A DNA stretch of 64,000 nt from an uncultured bacterium (GCA_937949615.1 CALEDQ010000013.1:47974-111973); one strand, 5' to 3'. Positions 17,241 through 26,532 are shown, numbered from the stretch's first letter. The notes: generated by a model from the sequence alone, not told the origin. Program-made: numbers and translations.

Positions 17241-18395
17241 TCATTTGACACGGTGGCATTCATCCTGACCGGTCATGCCAGCCGGAATATCGGCATCCTC
17301 AAGATTTTTCCAGGAATTTTTCAGGTGGTCAGGGCTGATAGTCTCATAGATGACTTCCATGCGGTTGAGCGCTCCCGACGAAATTTTCACCCGCTGCATG
17401 GTCGTCCTGATCTGGCCGTTTGCACCGATCGAACCTTCAGCCAGATGGGCGAAGTCACTGTTAACATACAGCATTGAAAAAGCTTTTCCATCCTGCACGA
17501 TAAATGACTGCCCCGGGGCATTGCTCCGCCAGATGCCGGTAAGGGAAAAATCTTCGCCGGCCGGTCTGAGCTGAACCGCCTTCTCAAAGCTTTCGCTGGC
17601 CTTAGACCAGTTCTTGCTCTGAAATTCACTGATGCCTGATTTCAGGTGTTTCCTGAATTCTGCAAGGCCGGCAGAGATTGTCTGGTTGTCGGTCTGTTGA
17701 CCGCTGTTTTCATCTAAGGTGACGCTGGTATCCGGGTCTGCTGCAGATGCTCCGGTGGCTGCACCTTCATTGTTTGCGGGAATCTCTTTATTGATCGTGT
17801 CAGCCGGGCCTTTGACTTCGGCAGGCGGGTTTCCCTTTTCAATCCAGGCATATTTGTAACTGGTGCGATGAACAGTCGGGTATGACTTGATTCTAAGATA
17901 GAGAACCTTCTGCGCTTCGCTGCCATTCGGAACTGTCCAGTCGTGACCTGCGCGGGCAGAGCGGTCACCGGTGCCGATATTCAATGATATGAGATTCTCG
18001 CCCTGGCCTTCTTCCAGATTCGGGCCTGGGTCTGTAGAAAGTACGCTGTAGACGACATTATGCCTCAGGCCCCATGGGGCAAGGCCATTTTCAATTGTGT
18101 CGGTTTCTACGCTAAGGTGGAGTTTCTGCCCGGGAACCAACGCGCCGGCCGGAATTGTCCAGGAAGCTTTGCATTGAAATTTCTGCCCTTTTTCCCTGAG
18201 CGGGGAATCCTGTGAAAGCATGATTTCAAGAATCGCTCCTGCACCGCTTCCTGACGAAGTATAAATCCAGGTGTCATTATCAGCATTTTTGCCGTTATAG
18301 GTTTTGGTTTCGATAAACTGCCAGTATCCTTCGGCAGCAAGCATCGGTGTCACGAGAAGGAAAATGGCCAGAAACATGCACAAAATCGACTTCAT
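17241..18395 (-). CDS. Exported protein of unknown function
   Basis: 384 residues with a clear signal peptide (MKSILCMFLAIFLLVTPMLA, cleavage near residue 21) and GGAG before the ATG. The mature part starts with a beta-rich region (about 22-195) like a lipid- or sugar-binding sandwich, then a low-complexity linker (about 200-240), then a helical segment (AEFRKHLKSGISEFQSKNWS, a TPR-like unit) and a second beta region with ISLTG/FSLTGIWRSNAPGQSF. I recognise no family. Likely periplasmic. Confidence 0.65.
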   Translation of the reverse strand: MKSILCMFLAIFLLVTPMLAAEGYWQFIETKTYNGKNADNDTWIYTSSGSGAGAILEIMLSQDSPLREKGQKFQCKASWTIPAGALVPGQKLHLSVETDTIENGLAPWGLRHNVVYSVLSTDPGPNLEEGQGENLISLNIGTGDRSARAGHDWTVPNGSEAQKVLYLRIKSYPTVHRTSYKYAWIEKGNPPAEVKGPADTINKEIPANNEGAATGASAADPDTSVTLDENSGQQTDNQTISAGLAEFRKHLKSGISEFQSKNWSKASESFEKAVQLRPAGEDFSLTGIWRSNAPGQSFIVQDGKAFSMLYVNSDFAHLAEGSIGANGQIRTTMQRVKISSGALNRMEVIYETISPDHLKNSWKNLEDADIPAGMTGQDECHRVK

Positions 18396-18439
18396 TTGTT
18401 CATCTCCAGAGAAGTTTAAGAGTATCGGCCTTTATTCTA

Positions 18440-18847
18440 TCAGGAGTTATTTTTAGCGGCCTGAATCATGAGTTCGGGAAATCCGGTGGCGGCATCCATT
18501 TTTCTCGAAAAAGACCATTCAGGAAGTATTACCAGGAGGATTTCGGCAGTGGTATCGATGATGCAGCCGTAGCTGACATGCGCTCCGGTCACTTTTCCTG
18601 ATTCATCTGCGACCGAAATATGCAGGTGGGCTCCGTCAGGCGCAACAGACCCCATAAGAGTCAGTATTTCGAAATTGCCCGGAAAAATTTCGGGCTGATC
18701 CTGGTTTGCCTGTCTCAGGCAGGCGGGTTTGAGGCTGCCGATGCCGGCAATGACGAAAGCCGCCTTGCCGCCGATTCGGCTCAGCGCCTGTTCTACGCCT
18801 TTGCGCAGATCGTCGCCAGGTAAAAGTCTTATTGGCAGTGTTTGCAT
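18440..18847 (-). CDS. PPC/DUF296 domain protein
   Basis: 135 residues, a single PPC (DUF296) domain of the bacterial stand-alone type. Seen features: RLLPGDDLRKGVEQAL at the start, AGIGSLKPACLRQA, ILTLMGSVAPDGAHLHISVADESG (shown as two pieces: ILTLMGSV and PDGAHLHISVADESG) and GAHVSYGCIIDTTAEILL near the end. The paired histidines in the HLHI segment sit at the known trimer metal site. Members of this family bind a metal as trimers; the biological role is not known. Weak ribosome site. Confidence 0.85.
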   Translation of the reverse strand: MQTLPIRLLPGDDLRKGVEQALSRIGGKAAFVIAGIGSLKPACLRQANQDQPEIFPGNFEILTLMGSVAPDGAHLHISVADESGKVTGAHVSYGCIIDTTAEILLVILPEWSFSRKMDAATGFPELMIQAAKNNS

Positions 18848-18896
18848 TTTTTTATGGGCAATGCCTGCAACTTTGCACAGGCATTGCCAGATATCC

Positions 18897-19700
18897 TTAT
18901 TTTATAAGAGCGGCGAGGCCGCTGAGGTTCATCTGAGCGATATAAGCGTCGCACACTTCGGGTTCGCCGGTGACGGTGACGTAGAAGTGATGAATCTTTG
19001 TGGCAGCGGCCGGTTTACGCTCAACGTAGACGGCCATGGTTTCTTCGTAGGGTTTGTTGACATAGGGGCCGAAGAAGAGAACGGTTTCGGCTTTGACATC
19101 GTCGTGTTTGTCGCGGCGAATGGCGAGGCTGGCACCGGCGGGCGTCGGAATCACCTTGTAGGGGTGGAAATCAGAACCATTGGCATTGACAGCGACTTCG
19201 ACCGTCAGAGATTTTGCTTCGAGGTCCTGGGTTTTCTTCTGCAGTTTGTTCATGCTGCTGTTGCCCTGCACGGCGGCCTGCATTTTCGCCTGCAGTTCAA
19301 CGATTTTTGCCTGATCACCGGCTTCAGCGGCTTTCTGCATTTCTTCGCTGAGCTTGGCAAGCTGATCGCTCATGCTTTCGAGACCTTCGGCATCGTTCGC
19401 AAGCATTTTGCCGGCTTCCATGCTTTCCTGCATGCTCATTTCGCCCTTGTAGCTGCATGTTACATACATCTGGATCGGAAATTTTTCGGAACCGACGCCG
19501 ACAGTATTCGGAATGCTGATCTCTTCGAGCTTTTTGGCAATACCGTTCTGCGCATCGGGAAGCAGCCCCGCGATTTTTTTGTGGGTTGCTTCATAGAATG
19601 CCTTTTCTTCGGCATTGATGGGGCGTTCAGCGCCGCCGTCAGCAAAAAGAACCCCGGCCATCAGACAAAAAGCGGAAATAAGCATAACCAGTCGTTTCAT
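18897..19700 (-). CDS. Exported protein with central coiled coil
   Basis: 267 residues with a signal peptide (MKRLVMLISAFCLMAGVLFA). Residues about 90-150 form a charged amphipathic helix rich in Glu, Lys and Ala (likely coiled coil: QLAKLSEEMQKAAEAGDQAK). The C-terminal part (about 155-267) is beta-rich with FFGPYVNKPYEETMAVYVER. No family recognised. Monocistronic by spacing: 49 bases to its 3' neighbour gene and a long gap upstream. Confidence 0.6.
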   Translation of the reverse strand: MKRLVMLISAFCLMAGVLFADGGAERPINAEEKAFYEATHKKIAGLLPDAQNGIAKKLEEISIPNTVGVGSEKFPIQMYVTCSYKGEMSMQESMEAGKMLANDAEGLESMSDQLAKLSEEMQKAAEAGDQAKIVELQAKMQAAVQGNSSMNKLQKKTQDLEAKSLTVEVAVNANGSDFHPYKVIPTPAGASLAIRRDKHDDVKAETVLFFGPYVNKPYEETMAVYVERKPAAATKIHHFYVTVTGEPEVCDAYIAQMNLSGLAALIK

Positions 19701-19804
19701 TGGATTGTGTCCTCACAGTTGTGTATTTAAAGACCGCCGCTAATATACTGCTAACAAAGGTTACAGCCAAGTATTTTTCTTGTGATGCAAAGTAATACGT
19801 TGAA

Positions 19805-19854
19805 GATAAAAATACGAACCGGGCTGCTCCACATTGCTGTGAGGCAGCCCGGTT
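19805..19854 (-). terminator. Intrinsic terminator of the ABC/gntR operon
   Basis: Perfect eleven-base stem AACCGGGCTGC / GCAGCCCGGTT (19817-19827 and 19844-19854). Read on the minus strand it is followed by GTATTTTTATC, a good U-tract. It starts 14 bases after the ATPase stop codon. Confidence 0.85.
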
Positions 19855-19867
19855 GCATTAATCAGGG

Positions 19868-20749
19868 TTACTCGCCGGCGGTGATGGCTTTGAACAATTC
19901 TTCAAGACTGAGATTTGAAACGCTGTGGCTTTTGACCCGGTAGCTGGCGAGAATTCTGGCGAGTTCTTCGTCAGAGAAGTCTTTGAGCACCAGTTCGAGT
20001 TCGGTGCCGTTGGTGCGCGCCGAAAGAATCGAGGGATGAGCAGGAACGGCTTCGGCTGCCGCTTCAAGCCTGACGACGACTTTTCTGATGCGGCTCGCAA
20101 GCTCATCGCGGCTGCAGTCGACGACGAGGCGGCCACGCGACAAAATGAGAACGTGGTCGCAGACGCCGGCGATATCATGCAGTTCATGTGACGAAAGCAC
20201 TACGGTTACGCCCTTTTCGACAAGTGATTCGATCAGGCTGTTGAGAATTTCGTCGCGGGCGACCACGTCGATGCCGCCGAACGGCTCGTCGAGCAGCAGC
20301 ACTTCAGGCTCGGCCGCGAGAGCGAAGGCCAACTGCAGCTTGCGGCGCATGCCTTTGCTGAAGGTCGAAATTTTTTGTTCGACATCGATTTTGAACTGCG
20401 TCAGGCAGGTGGTGTAGAGATCGTGGTTCCAGCGCGGGTAGAGCGAACTGAAGGTAGTTTCGAGCATGCGGGCATTCATCCAGGTGTAGAGGTGGCAGTC
20501 TTCGCTGACGAGCACACAGCTCTGCCGCAGCCTGGCGGCATCGACTTCCGGGTCGAGCCCGAGCGTCGTCGAGCTGCCGGTGGTTGGCTGCTGCTGACCA
20601 TTGAGAATGCTGAGAAGCGTCGACTTGCCGGCACCATTGCGGCCAAGCAGGGCCACGACACGCCCTTTCCCGATATTGGTGTTGAGGCCTGAAAACACGG
20701 TTCTGGCACCGAATGATTTGCTGAGATTGTTGATGGTGATGGTTTCCAT
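19868..20749 (-). CDS. ABC transporter ATP-binding protein (YtrB/NatA-type)
   Basis: 293 residues. Walker A GRNGAGKSTLL (near 37), Q-loop region VLVSEDCHLYTW, signature TFSKGMRRKLQLAFAL in place of LSGGQ, Walker B VLLLDEPFGGID and switch histidine VLSSHELHD. The SKGM-type signature and the small size are typical of ATPases that pair with GntR-regulated ABC-2 permeases. It is the last gene of the permease-gntR-ATPase operon, one base after the gntR stop, and ends at an intrinsic terminator. Likely partner: the permease at 21128-23164. Confidence 0.92.
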   Translation of the reverse strand: METITINNLSKSFGARTVFSGLNTNIGKGRVVALLGRNGAGKSTLLSILNGQQQPTTGSSTTLGLDPEVDAARLRQSCVLVSEDCHLYTWMNARMLETTFSSLYPRWNHDLYTTCLTQFKIDVEQKISTFSKGMRRKLQLAFALAAEPEVLLLDEPFGGIDVVARDEILNSLIESLVEKGVTVVLSSHELHDIAGVCDHVLILSRGRLVVDCSRDELASRIRKVVVRLEAAAEAVPAHPSILSARTNGTELELVLKDFSDEELARILASYRVKSHSVSNLSLEELFKAITAGE

Positions 20750-20750
20750 A

Positions 20751-21131
20751 TTATTTTACCTCCTGCTGTTCAAGCACCGAATCGAAGATGCTGCGGATCT
20801 GAACCCGGTCGAGACCCATGCTGCGGGCGATGGCGATGATTTCGCCGATGTGCTTCGCCATTTCCTGGCGCGCCTGTTTGAGAAGGTCGTCTGAAGATTT
20901 CGGCGAGACGTAGGCGCCTTGACCGCGCTTGAAGTAGATGACCCCTTCGTTGGCCAGGTCCTGATAGGCGCGGGCGATGGTGTTCGGGTTGACCTTGAGT
21001 TCGACCGCCAGATCTCTGATCGAGGGAAGCCGGCTGTCGGGGCCGAAGACGCCTGCGAGAATCTCGCGCCGCATGCCGTCGGTTATCTGCTGGTAGATCG
21101 GAATCGGAGAACTTTCGTTGATGGTAATCAT
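20751..21131 (-). CDS. GntR-family repressor, YtrA subfamily
   Basis: 126 residues from the ATG at 21131 (an in-frame ATG at 21146 is also possible). The winged helix is in the first 75 residues: PIPIYQQITDGMRREILAG, LPSIRDLAVELKVNPNTIAR, YQDLANEGVIYFKRGQGAYV. The C-terminal part is only about 45 residues, which is the short helical dimer arm of the YtrA type and not a ligand-binding domain. Its ATG overlaps the permease stop as ATGA. It should bind the inverted repeat at 23259-23283 and repress its own operon. Confidence 0.93.
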   Translation of the reverse strand: MITINESSPIPIYQQITDGMRREILAGVFGPDSRLPSIRDLAVELKVNPNTIARAYQDLANEGVIYFKRGQGAYVSPKSSDDLLKQARQEMAKHIGEIIAIARSMGLDRVQIRSIFDSVLEQQEVK

Positions 21132-23164
21132 AAGTCGGCCCCCCATTTCTTGAACACCGCTTCGATACTCTGAAAATCCATTCTGCGCACAACACTGACC
21201 GCTTCGGTGTCGAGTTCGTAAATGCCGCCTTCGCCGCTCGCCGTTTCGCCTTCGACCATGAAGCGGTTGCCGTTCAGGGCGTAGGGGCCGTTGAAAATCG
21301 TGAAACCGTGCACTTTGTTGTTCTGTTCTGAAATGGCATTCAGTTCGCTGAATTCTTTGGTGGTGCCGTCTTTGAGATTGGCGGCAAACAGCTGCCGGCG
21401 CACCGGGGGCGCACTGACATCGCTGTAATAGATGAACGCGTGCTCACCGGTCTGGGAAATTTTAATTTTTACCTCGCCAGGGTAGGGGAAGCGCAGTATT
21501 TCGCGGGTGCTCATCGTTTCCGGGTCGATTTCGGCGATGCTTTCGGTGCCGGGCGCATACCAGTCGAGCTCGTCCTTGCCGGGGATTTTGGCAATAATGC
21601 GGTTGGCGGCGGTGATGCCGATGATCTTTGAATTCGAGGCGATGCAGTTGAAGGGTTTAACCCGGCCGTCGAAGTAGAGAACCTGCAGGTCGTGCATCGG
21701 GCGGTCGAGCTCTTTGTTCCAGCGACCGTTGTCGACGACCATGAATTCTGGCCCGGCGCAGAGAATGTCAGAAGCCGGTGAGTTGGGCAATACGATTTTT
21801 TTGCCGTCGGGAACGGATACCAGCAGCGTTTTGCCCTTTTCGTGGTCAGAGGCGCCGGCGATATAGACCTTGGCCGGTTTGCTGCGGTCTTTGTCTGGCA
21901 CGATTACATATTCTGAGAAACCGAAATCTTCGCCGGCGGTAAAGACCACCTTTTCGCCAACGCCTTTTTCGAAGAGGGTGAACTGGGTAATACTGTTGTT
22001 GCCCGCTTTGATTTCTTCGGAATAAATGAAGCGGCGGTCGTCAATCAGTCTGAGGTCTCTGGTGTATTCGTCGATGCCGCTAATGAGGGTTTTCAGGATG
22101 TTTCCTTCACTGTCCATTATGGCGTATTCTGGACCGCGCAGCAGGCCGAATCTGATTGCCGGAATCTGGGCCAGCACCAGGCCGTTGTTGTAATTTTCCT
22201 TGAAGAAATTGCTGTGACGGCTGCCCAGGCTTTTTACCAACCCTGATGTCGTATCCTGAAGAAGAACGCGGCGGCTGTGCTCAGATTCTTCGAAAAGGTA
22301 GTCGCTGTCGCCAAAAAAGCGGCCTTCACTGTAGTAGTCTCTGATCATTCTTGGCTGAATGACATCCCAGGACGGTGTTTTGCTGTAAACGCGCCAGAGA
22401 ATGGTTTTGCCGTCATTCATCGGCAGCCATTGCGCGCCTTCTTTTGTATCGACGCGCCAGAAATGATCGGCGGCAGAGTTGAGCGCTGACCAGCAGACCA
22501 GCGAGAGCATGATTCCAGCCAGCAGCATGGTGATGCCCTTCAAACCACGCCAGGGCGAGCTCATGGTGCGGTCGCCGAGAAAAGTCAGCAGTGACAGGCA
22601 CAGCATGACTGCAGTTGCCAGGCCGGTTGCCATTGTAAAGTTCAGGTTGATAAATGTCGCCTGGGCCCTGAATACAGCGTAAAGAAACGGAGCGATGATC
22701 AGGGCCGCAATGGTTGAGAAGCCTGACGGCAGCATCGTGGTGAAGAAGCCGTAAGCGACGATCGTTACCGGCACGCCAACAACGAGGCCCGGGTTGCCTG
22801 AAATCAACCGCCAGAGTTCACCGGCGTCGACACCGGCAGCAACGGCAAGTATCACATAGATGGCGTAGAGTGACGTGGTGTAAATGGCGGTGAAGATCAG
22901 TTTTGCCGACCACAGGCGCAGGCGGCTGACCGGCAGGGCGGTGAGAAAGCGCCAGGTACCGTTGTTGACTTCTGAACTGATCTGGTGGTTCGCTGCCAGG
23001 TAGATGAACAGCGGGCCCTGCAGGATGAAGAGAATTACCATGGCCACGCCCGAGTCGAGCTGGCCGAAGAACGCGGCGGCGAGCAGCGACAGGGCTGCTA
23101 CCGCGAGAATGATGACGAAGTACATTCTCTGTTCGAGGTAGTCTTTCAAGAGTATCGCTTTCAT
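21128..23164 (-). CDS. ABC-2 permease with large C-terminal propeller-like domain
   Basis: 678 residues from the ATG at 23164, with GGAG seven bases upstream; the longer frame to 23224 runs through the promoter. The first ~270 residues hold six hydrophobic segments (for example YFVIILAVAALSLLAAAFFG and ALIIAPFLYAVFRA) and a QISSEVNNGTWRFLTALPVS stretch typical of ABC-2 exporters. Residues about 290-678 are soluble and built of repeated beta strands with motifs like DDRRFIYSEE, KVYIAGASDHEKG, ANRIIAKIPGKDEL and HAFIYYSDV, similar to a beta-propeller. That fusion is unusual. Exported substrate unknown; YtrA-type systems respond to cell-wall antibiotics (family knowledge). Confidence 0.82.
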   Translation of the reverse strand: MKAILLKDYLEQRMYFVIILAVAALSLLAAAFFGQLDSGVAMVILFILQGPLFIYLAANHQISSEVNNGTWRFLTALPVSRLRLWSAKLIFTAIYTTSLYAIYVILAVAAGVDAGELWRLISGNPGLVVGVPVTIVAYGFFTTMLPSGFSTIAALIIAPFLYAVFRAQATFINLNFTMATGLATAVMLCLSLLTFLGDRTMSSPWRGLKGITMLLAGIMLSLVCWSALNSAADHFWRVDTKEGAQWLPMNDGKTILWRVYSKTPSWDVIQPRMIRDYYSEGRFFGDSDYLFEESEHSRRVLLQDTTSGLVKSLGSRHSNFFKENYNNGLVLAQIPAIRFGLLRGPEYAIMDSEGNILKTLISGIDEYTRDLRLIDDRRFIYSEEIKAGNNSITQFTLFEKGVGEKVVFTAGEDFGFSEYVIVPDKDRSKPAKVYIAGASDHEKGKTLLVSVPDGKKIVLPNSPASDILCAGPEFMVVDNGRWNKELDRPMHDLQVLYFDGRVKPFNCIASNSKIIGITAANRIIAKIPGKDELDWYAPGTESIAEIDPETMSTREILRFPYPGEVKIKISQTGEHAFIYYSDVSAPPVRRQLFAANLKDGTTKEFSELNAISEQNNKVHGFTIFNGPYALNGNRFMVEGETASGEGGIYELDTEAVSVVRRMDFQSIEAVFKKWGADL

Positions 23165-23258
23165 ATTCTGCTCCTTTGTGCTATACAGAGGCATGTAGAC
23201 TGTTTCAGACTCAACAGCAGACACTACGGCCGTGCACTGTCGCGTGTCGCACTGTTTT

Positions 23259-23306
23259 GGTGTATCGCTCTACTAATACACTAAACTATTTCCGCAATAA
23301 CGTCAA
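23259..23306 (-). promoter_or_regulatory. Promoter with YtrA-type operator for the ABC operon
   Basis: On the minus strand TTGACG (23301-23306) and TAGTGT (23278-23283) stand 17 bases apart as -35 and -10. An inverted repeat GTGTAT-N10-ATACAC (23260-23265 and 23276-23281) covers the -10. Read as AGTGTA-N12-TACACC it closely matches the known YtrA operator layout (AGTGTA, spacer, TACACT). Binding by the operon's own GntR protein would block the promoter. Confidence 0.75.
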
Positions 23307-23534
23307 GCCCTGATACAAAAAAAGTTTTTTACCAGGCTGTAACCCTCATAAAAAGAGAGGCTTCGGCCTGGTCGCCTGCTGCCCGGAGGACGCTTTTTCG
23401 CCGGGTTGGCAAACAAAAATGCCAGACAGGTCGCAAAATCTCAGAATAGCCTGCACAAAAACAGAAGCCATCATTCCGGAGTTCGGAAGATGGTTTCTGA
23501 CGTTCTGGCGCACAGACCCCGATATCAGGGCAGT

Positions 23535-25094
23535 TTATTCCTGGGCTTTTTCAATATTGTCGAAACGGGCCGGAACCGGGATGGTTCTGACGATTTCTTC
23601 GACGGTGGTGACGCCCTGGGCGACCTTTTCGATGGCGAAGTCATACATGCTTCTGAAACCGGGGGGAAGTGGCAGCAGAGCGGCGCTGCCGGTTTCGCCG
23701 AGAGTAATGATTTTGCGCAGTTTCGCATCGATGCGCAGCAGTTCGAAAACGCCGGTCAGGCCGCGGTAGCCTGAGCCGCTGCAGAGATCGCAGCCTTTTC
23801 CGTGTCTGAACGGAATATCTTTCGGCAGGCCGGGCAGCAGCTCGAGGGTTTCGGCGTCTGGTTGATATGATTCAATGCAGCCGATGCAGACGCGGCGCAC
23901 CAGACGCTGTGAGAGAACCCCGATCAGGCCGGCGGCAAGAATGTTGCGTTCGACGCCGAGCGACAATATGCGCGAGACGGCTGAAGCCGCATCGCGTGAA
24001 TGCAGGGTGGTGAGCACGAGATGCCCCATCTGGGCGGCCCGCACTGCCATGATTGCGGTTTCTTCGTCGCGCACTTCGCCGATCATGACGATATCAGGGT
24101 TCTGGCGCATGAAGGCTCTGGTGTAATCGGCAAACGACATCACCGGCGTGATCTGTTTCTGGTTGACCCGCGAAATTTCGTATTCAACCGGGTCTTCGAC
24201 TGTGAGAATCTTTTTGCTGTCATCCTTGATATGCTCGATAACGGCATAAAGCGTCGTCGTTTTGCCGCTCGAAGTCGGCCCCGACACGAGAATCAGGCCG
24301 CCTGGTTCATGCAGCATCGCATGGAAAAGATTGAATTTTTCGTTCGACATGCCAAGTGATTCTAGTTTGATTGTCAGACAGGTTTCGTCGAGCAGTCGCA
24401 GAACGCAGTCTTCGCCATACATGCCGGGCAGAACCGAGACTCTGAAGTCGATGCGGCGCGAGCGGCCATCGGGGGCAGTGTAACGCGCGACTATGTGGCC
24501 ATCCTGCGGCAGGCGCCGGTCGGCGATGTTCAGATCTGACAGAACCTTGATGTGCTGTACGACCGATTGAATGTTTTCAGGGCTCAGCGGCGAGGGAATT
24601 TTATGCAGAACCCCGTCGATTCTGTATCTGAGGCTGACGTTGTTGCTGTAAACTTCGAGGTGAATGTCTGAGGCGCGCTGCTGAATCGCAGAGGCGAGCA
24701 GGCCGCCGCAGATGTCGACCGGCCTCTGGTCGCGTTCAAAAGTTATTTTCTGGTCGTGGCGCAGAGCGATGCGCTCGCGCACCGGCCCGGCATTGATCGT
24801 GGTCTGGGCGATTTCGCTTTCCCTGAAGGCAAATTCAAGAGCCTGATCTAGCTCGTAGGCGTTAAGCTGCACATGCTTGAATTTGAGACCGGTAAGATTC
24901 TCGACTTCTTTGATTGCCTGGCCGTCGGCCGGGTCGAGCATGCCAAGCAGCGCCGGGTGCTCCGCACTTGCCGGCTTTTTGCCAATCAGAACCACCTGGT
25001 GCTGACGGCAGAAGTCTTCGGGCAGCGTGCGGATAAAATCGCGATGCAGGGTGTAATCGGCCTGGTCAGTAAAATCACGACGGCTGGTCGGCAT
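23535..25094 (-). CDS. GspE/PilB-type secretion or pilus ATPase, orphan
   Basis: 519 residues. N-terminal MshEN/N1-like region (1-130), then the hexameric ATPase core: Walker A SGPTSSGKTTTLYA (about 275), Asp box TVEDPVEYEI, Walker B PDIVMIGEVRDEETA, His box MGHLVLTTLHSRDAA, and the four-cysteine zinc site CIGC ... CDLC near residues 425-460. It powers type II secretion or type IV pilus assembly. No gspD, gspF, pilin or other assembly gene lies in the window, so it must work with machinery encoded elsewhere. GGGGGAA precedes the ATG. Confidence 0.93.
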   Translation of the reverse strand: MPTSRRDFTDQADYTLHRDFIRTLPEDFCRQHQVVLIGKKPASAEHPALLGMLDPADGQAIKEVENLTGLKFKHVQLNAYELDQALEFAFRESEIAQTTINAGPVRERIALRHDQKITFERDQRPVDICGGLLASAIQQRASDIHLEVYSNNVSLRYRIDGVLHKIPSPLSPENIQSVVQHIKVLSDLNIADRRLPQDGHIVARYTAPDGRSRRIDFRVSVLPGMYGEDCVLRLLDETCLTIKLESLGMSNEKFNLFHAMLHEPGGLILVSGPTSSGKTTTLYAVIEHIKDDSKKILTVEDPVEYEISRVNQKQITPVMSFADYTRAFMRQNPDIVMIGEVRDEETAIMAVRAAQMGHLVLTTLHSRDAASAVSRILSLGVERNILAAGLIGVLSQRLVRRVCIGCIESYQPDAETLELLPGLPKDIPFRHGKGCDLCSGSGYRGLTGVFELLRIDAKLRKIITLGETGSAALLPLPPGFRSMYDFAIEKVAQGVTTVEEIVRTIPVPARFDNIEKAQE

Positions 25095-25171
25095 AGGTTT
25101 CCCCCCATTTATCTGTTTACTAAAGCCTAACCTGACTCGACAAATTTCGCAAACTGTAAAAAAACTTTGCC

Positions 25172-25200
25172 TTCAACTGGGGGTGAAATGCTGGTATACT
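25172..25200 (+). promoter_or_regulatory. Probable promoter of the FtsX-type permease
   Basis: TTCAAC (25172-25177) and TATACT (25195-25200) are 17 bases apart, and the -10 is preceded by TGG, an extended -10 element. It lies 34 bases before the ATG at 25234, in the divergent gap with the GspE-type gene. Confidence 0.45.
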
Positions 25201-25233
25201 CGCAGCAGAGCCAAAAGCAGGAGATCTGACCTG

Positions 25234-26532
25234 ATGAGAGATATTATCGCCCTTGCCGGGCGCGAACTGAAGCAGCATAAACGCCGCACTTTCGCAGTGA
25301 TCATCGGTTATGCGCTCACTGTCGCTTTTCTGGTCATTCTGGCGGCGGTTCTGCTTTATTCGCGCGTCGTTCAGAATATCACGATCGGCGAGGCCGGCAC
25401 CTATTTTGTCACCTGGCTGCCCGCCTGCGGCGACATCAGTTCGCTCAGCGAAGAAGAACTGGCAAAACTGGCGCGCGGCATTATTCCTGCGGTCTGCAAA
25501 TCGAAATGCGAGAACTGCACCGGCTGCAACAAAAAGCCGGTCGACATTCTCAACGAGGGCTTCGTCATCAATACCAACGGCACCCGCCTGCTGACGCTCG
25601 ATCTGGTTGCGAAGATCCGTGCTCTGCCGCTGATTAAAGACGCTTCGGCCTGCCTGATGTTCCGCTTCCGCGACCCGCAGACAAACACAATTTTCGCGGT
25701 CGGCGGCATCGATGTGCAGAGCTCTGCTGTTTCGACCAACTGCTGCGCCGCTTCAGATCTGATCGAGGGAAACTTTCTGACCGGCAGCTCGACCGGCCGG
25801 GTGCTCGTCGATATCGGCTTTGCCGGTAACCACGGCCTTAAATGCGGTTCGACTCTGGTTGTCGCCAGCGAAACTTTCGAAGTAGCCGGCATTATCAATT
25901 CAGGTGCCCGGCCGGTTAAACCCGACGTGATCATGCTGTTCGCCGATGCCGAGAGGGTTATCAACCGCCGTATTCACAACCCGCTCGAAAACGAGGCGAA
26001 TCTGATTCTGATTGAAAGCCGCGACGCCACCGTGCATGGCAAGGCGCTCGAAGACGTTAAAACCCTGATGAAGGGCGACAGCCTGCTGACCACCGGTTGC
26101 TATTTTCCGGCGGCGAAGGCAATCGGGCTGAATACCAGACTGATCTGGGCCTTTATGGCCCTGGTTGCCGCCGCTGCCATGCTGTTCTCGGCACGAATTC
26201 AGTGGGCCTCGGTAATCGAGCGGCGGCGCAGCTTCGCGATTCTCAAGGCAATCGGCTGGAACAACCGGGTCATCATTCTGCAACAGCTCGCCGAAACTCT
26301 GGCGCAGTCTGTCGCAGGCAGTCTGGCCGGTCTGGTCGCCGGGCTGGCAGTTCTGCTGCTGGTGCCGGTAAACAACCTGCTCGGCATCGACGCCACAATG
26401 ACCGGGGTGCTCAACCCTGGTCTTTTCGCCGCCGTCGTTGTTTTTGCCGTCACTGCCGGGGTTCTGGCTGGCCTGCTGCCGGTGCTGCTGGTGATCAGAC
26501 AGCGGCCGGCTGAAGCTTTGCGCCGCATTTAG
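25234..26532 (+). CDS. FtsX/MacB-type ABC permease with Cys cluster
   Basis: 432 residues from the ATG at 25234, with GCAGGAG upstream. One membrane helix at about 20-45, a periplasmic domain (about 50-290), then three helices (about 300-330, 345-375, 390-425): the FtsX topology. The periplasmic domain contains CKSKCENCTGC (near residue 88-98), a CX3CX2CX2C cluster unusual for this family, plus NCCAASD later. The cluster looks able to bind a metal or FeS group or form disulfides. The cytoplasmic loop has RRRSFAILKAIGWNNRVI, typical of MacB/LolCE. Partner ATPase is at 26651-27322. Confidence 0.85.
   Translation: MRDIIALAGRELKQHKRRTFAVIIGYALTVAFLVILAAVLLYSRVVQNITIGEAGTYFVTWLPACGDISSLSEEELAKLARGIIPAVCKSKCENCTGCNKKPVDILNEGFVINTNGTRLLTLDLVAKIRALPLIKDASACLMFRFRDPQTNTIFAVGGIDVQSSAVSTNCCAASDLIEGNFLTGSSTGRVLVDIGFAGNHGLKCGSTLVVASETFEVAGIINSGARPVKPDVIMLFADAERVINRRIHNPLENEANLILIESRDATVHGKALEDVKTLMKGDSLLTTGCYFPAAKAIGLNTRLIWAFMALVAAAAMLFSARIQWASVIERRRSFAILKAIGWNNRVIILQQLAETLAQSVAGSLAGLVAGLAVLLLVPVNNLLGIDATMTGVLNPGLFAAVVVFAVTAGVLAGLLPVLLVIRQRPAEALRRI

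Noticed and set aside
23165..23224. N-terminal extension of the ABC permease
   Set aside because: The extra 20 residues run through the leader; GGAG precedes the ATG at 23164.
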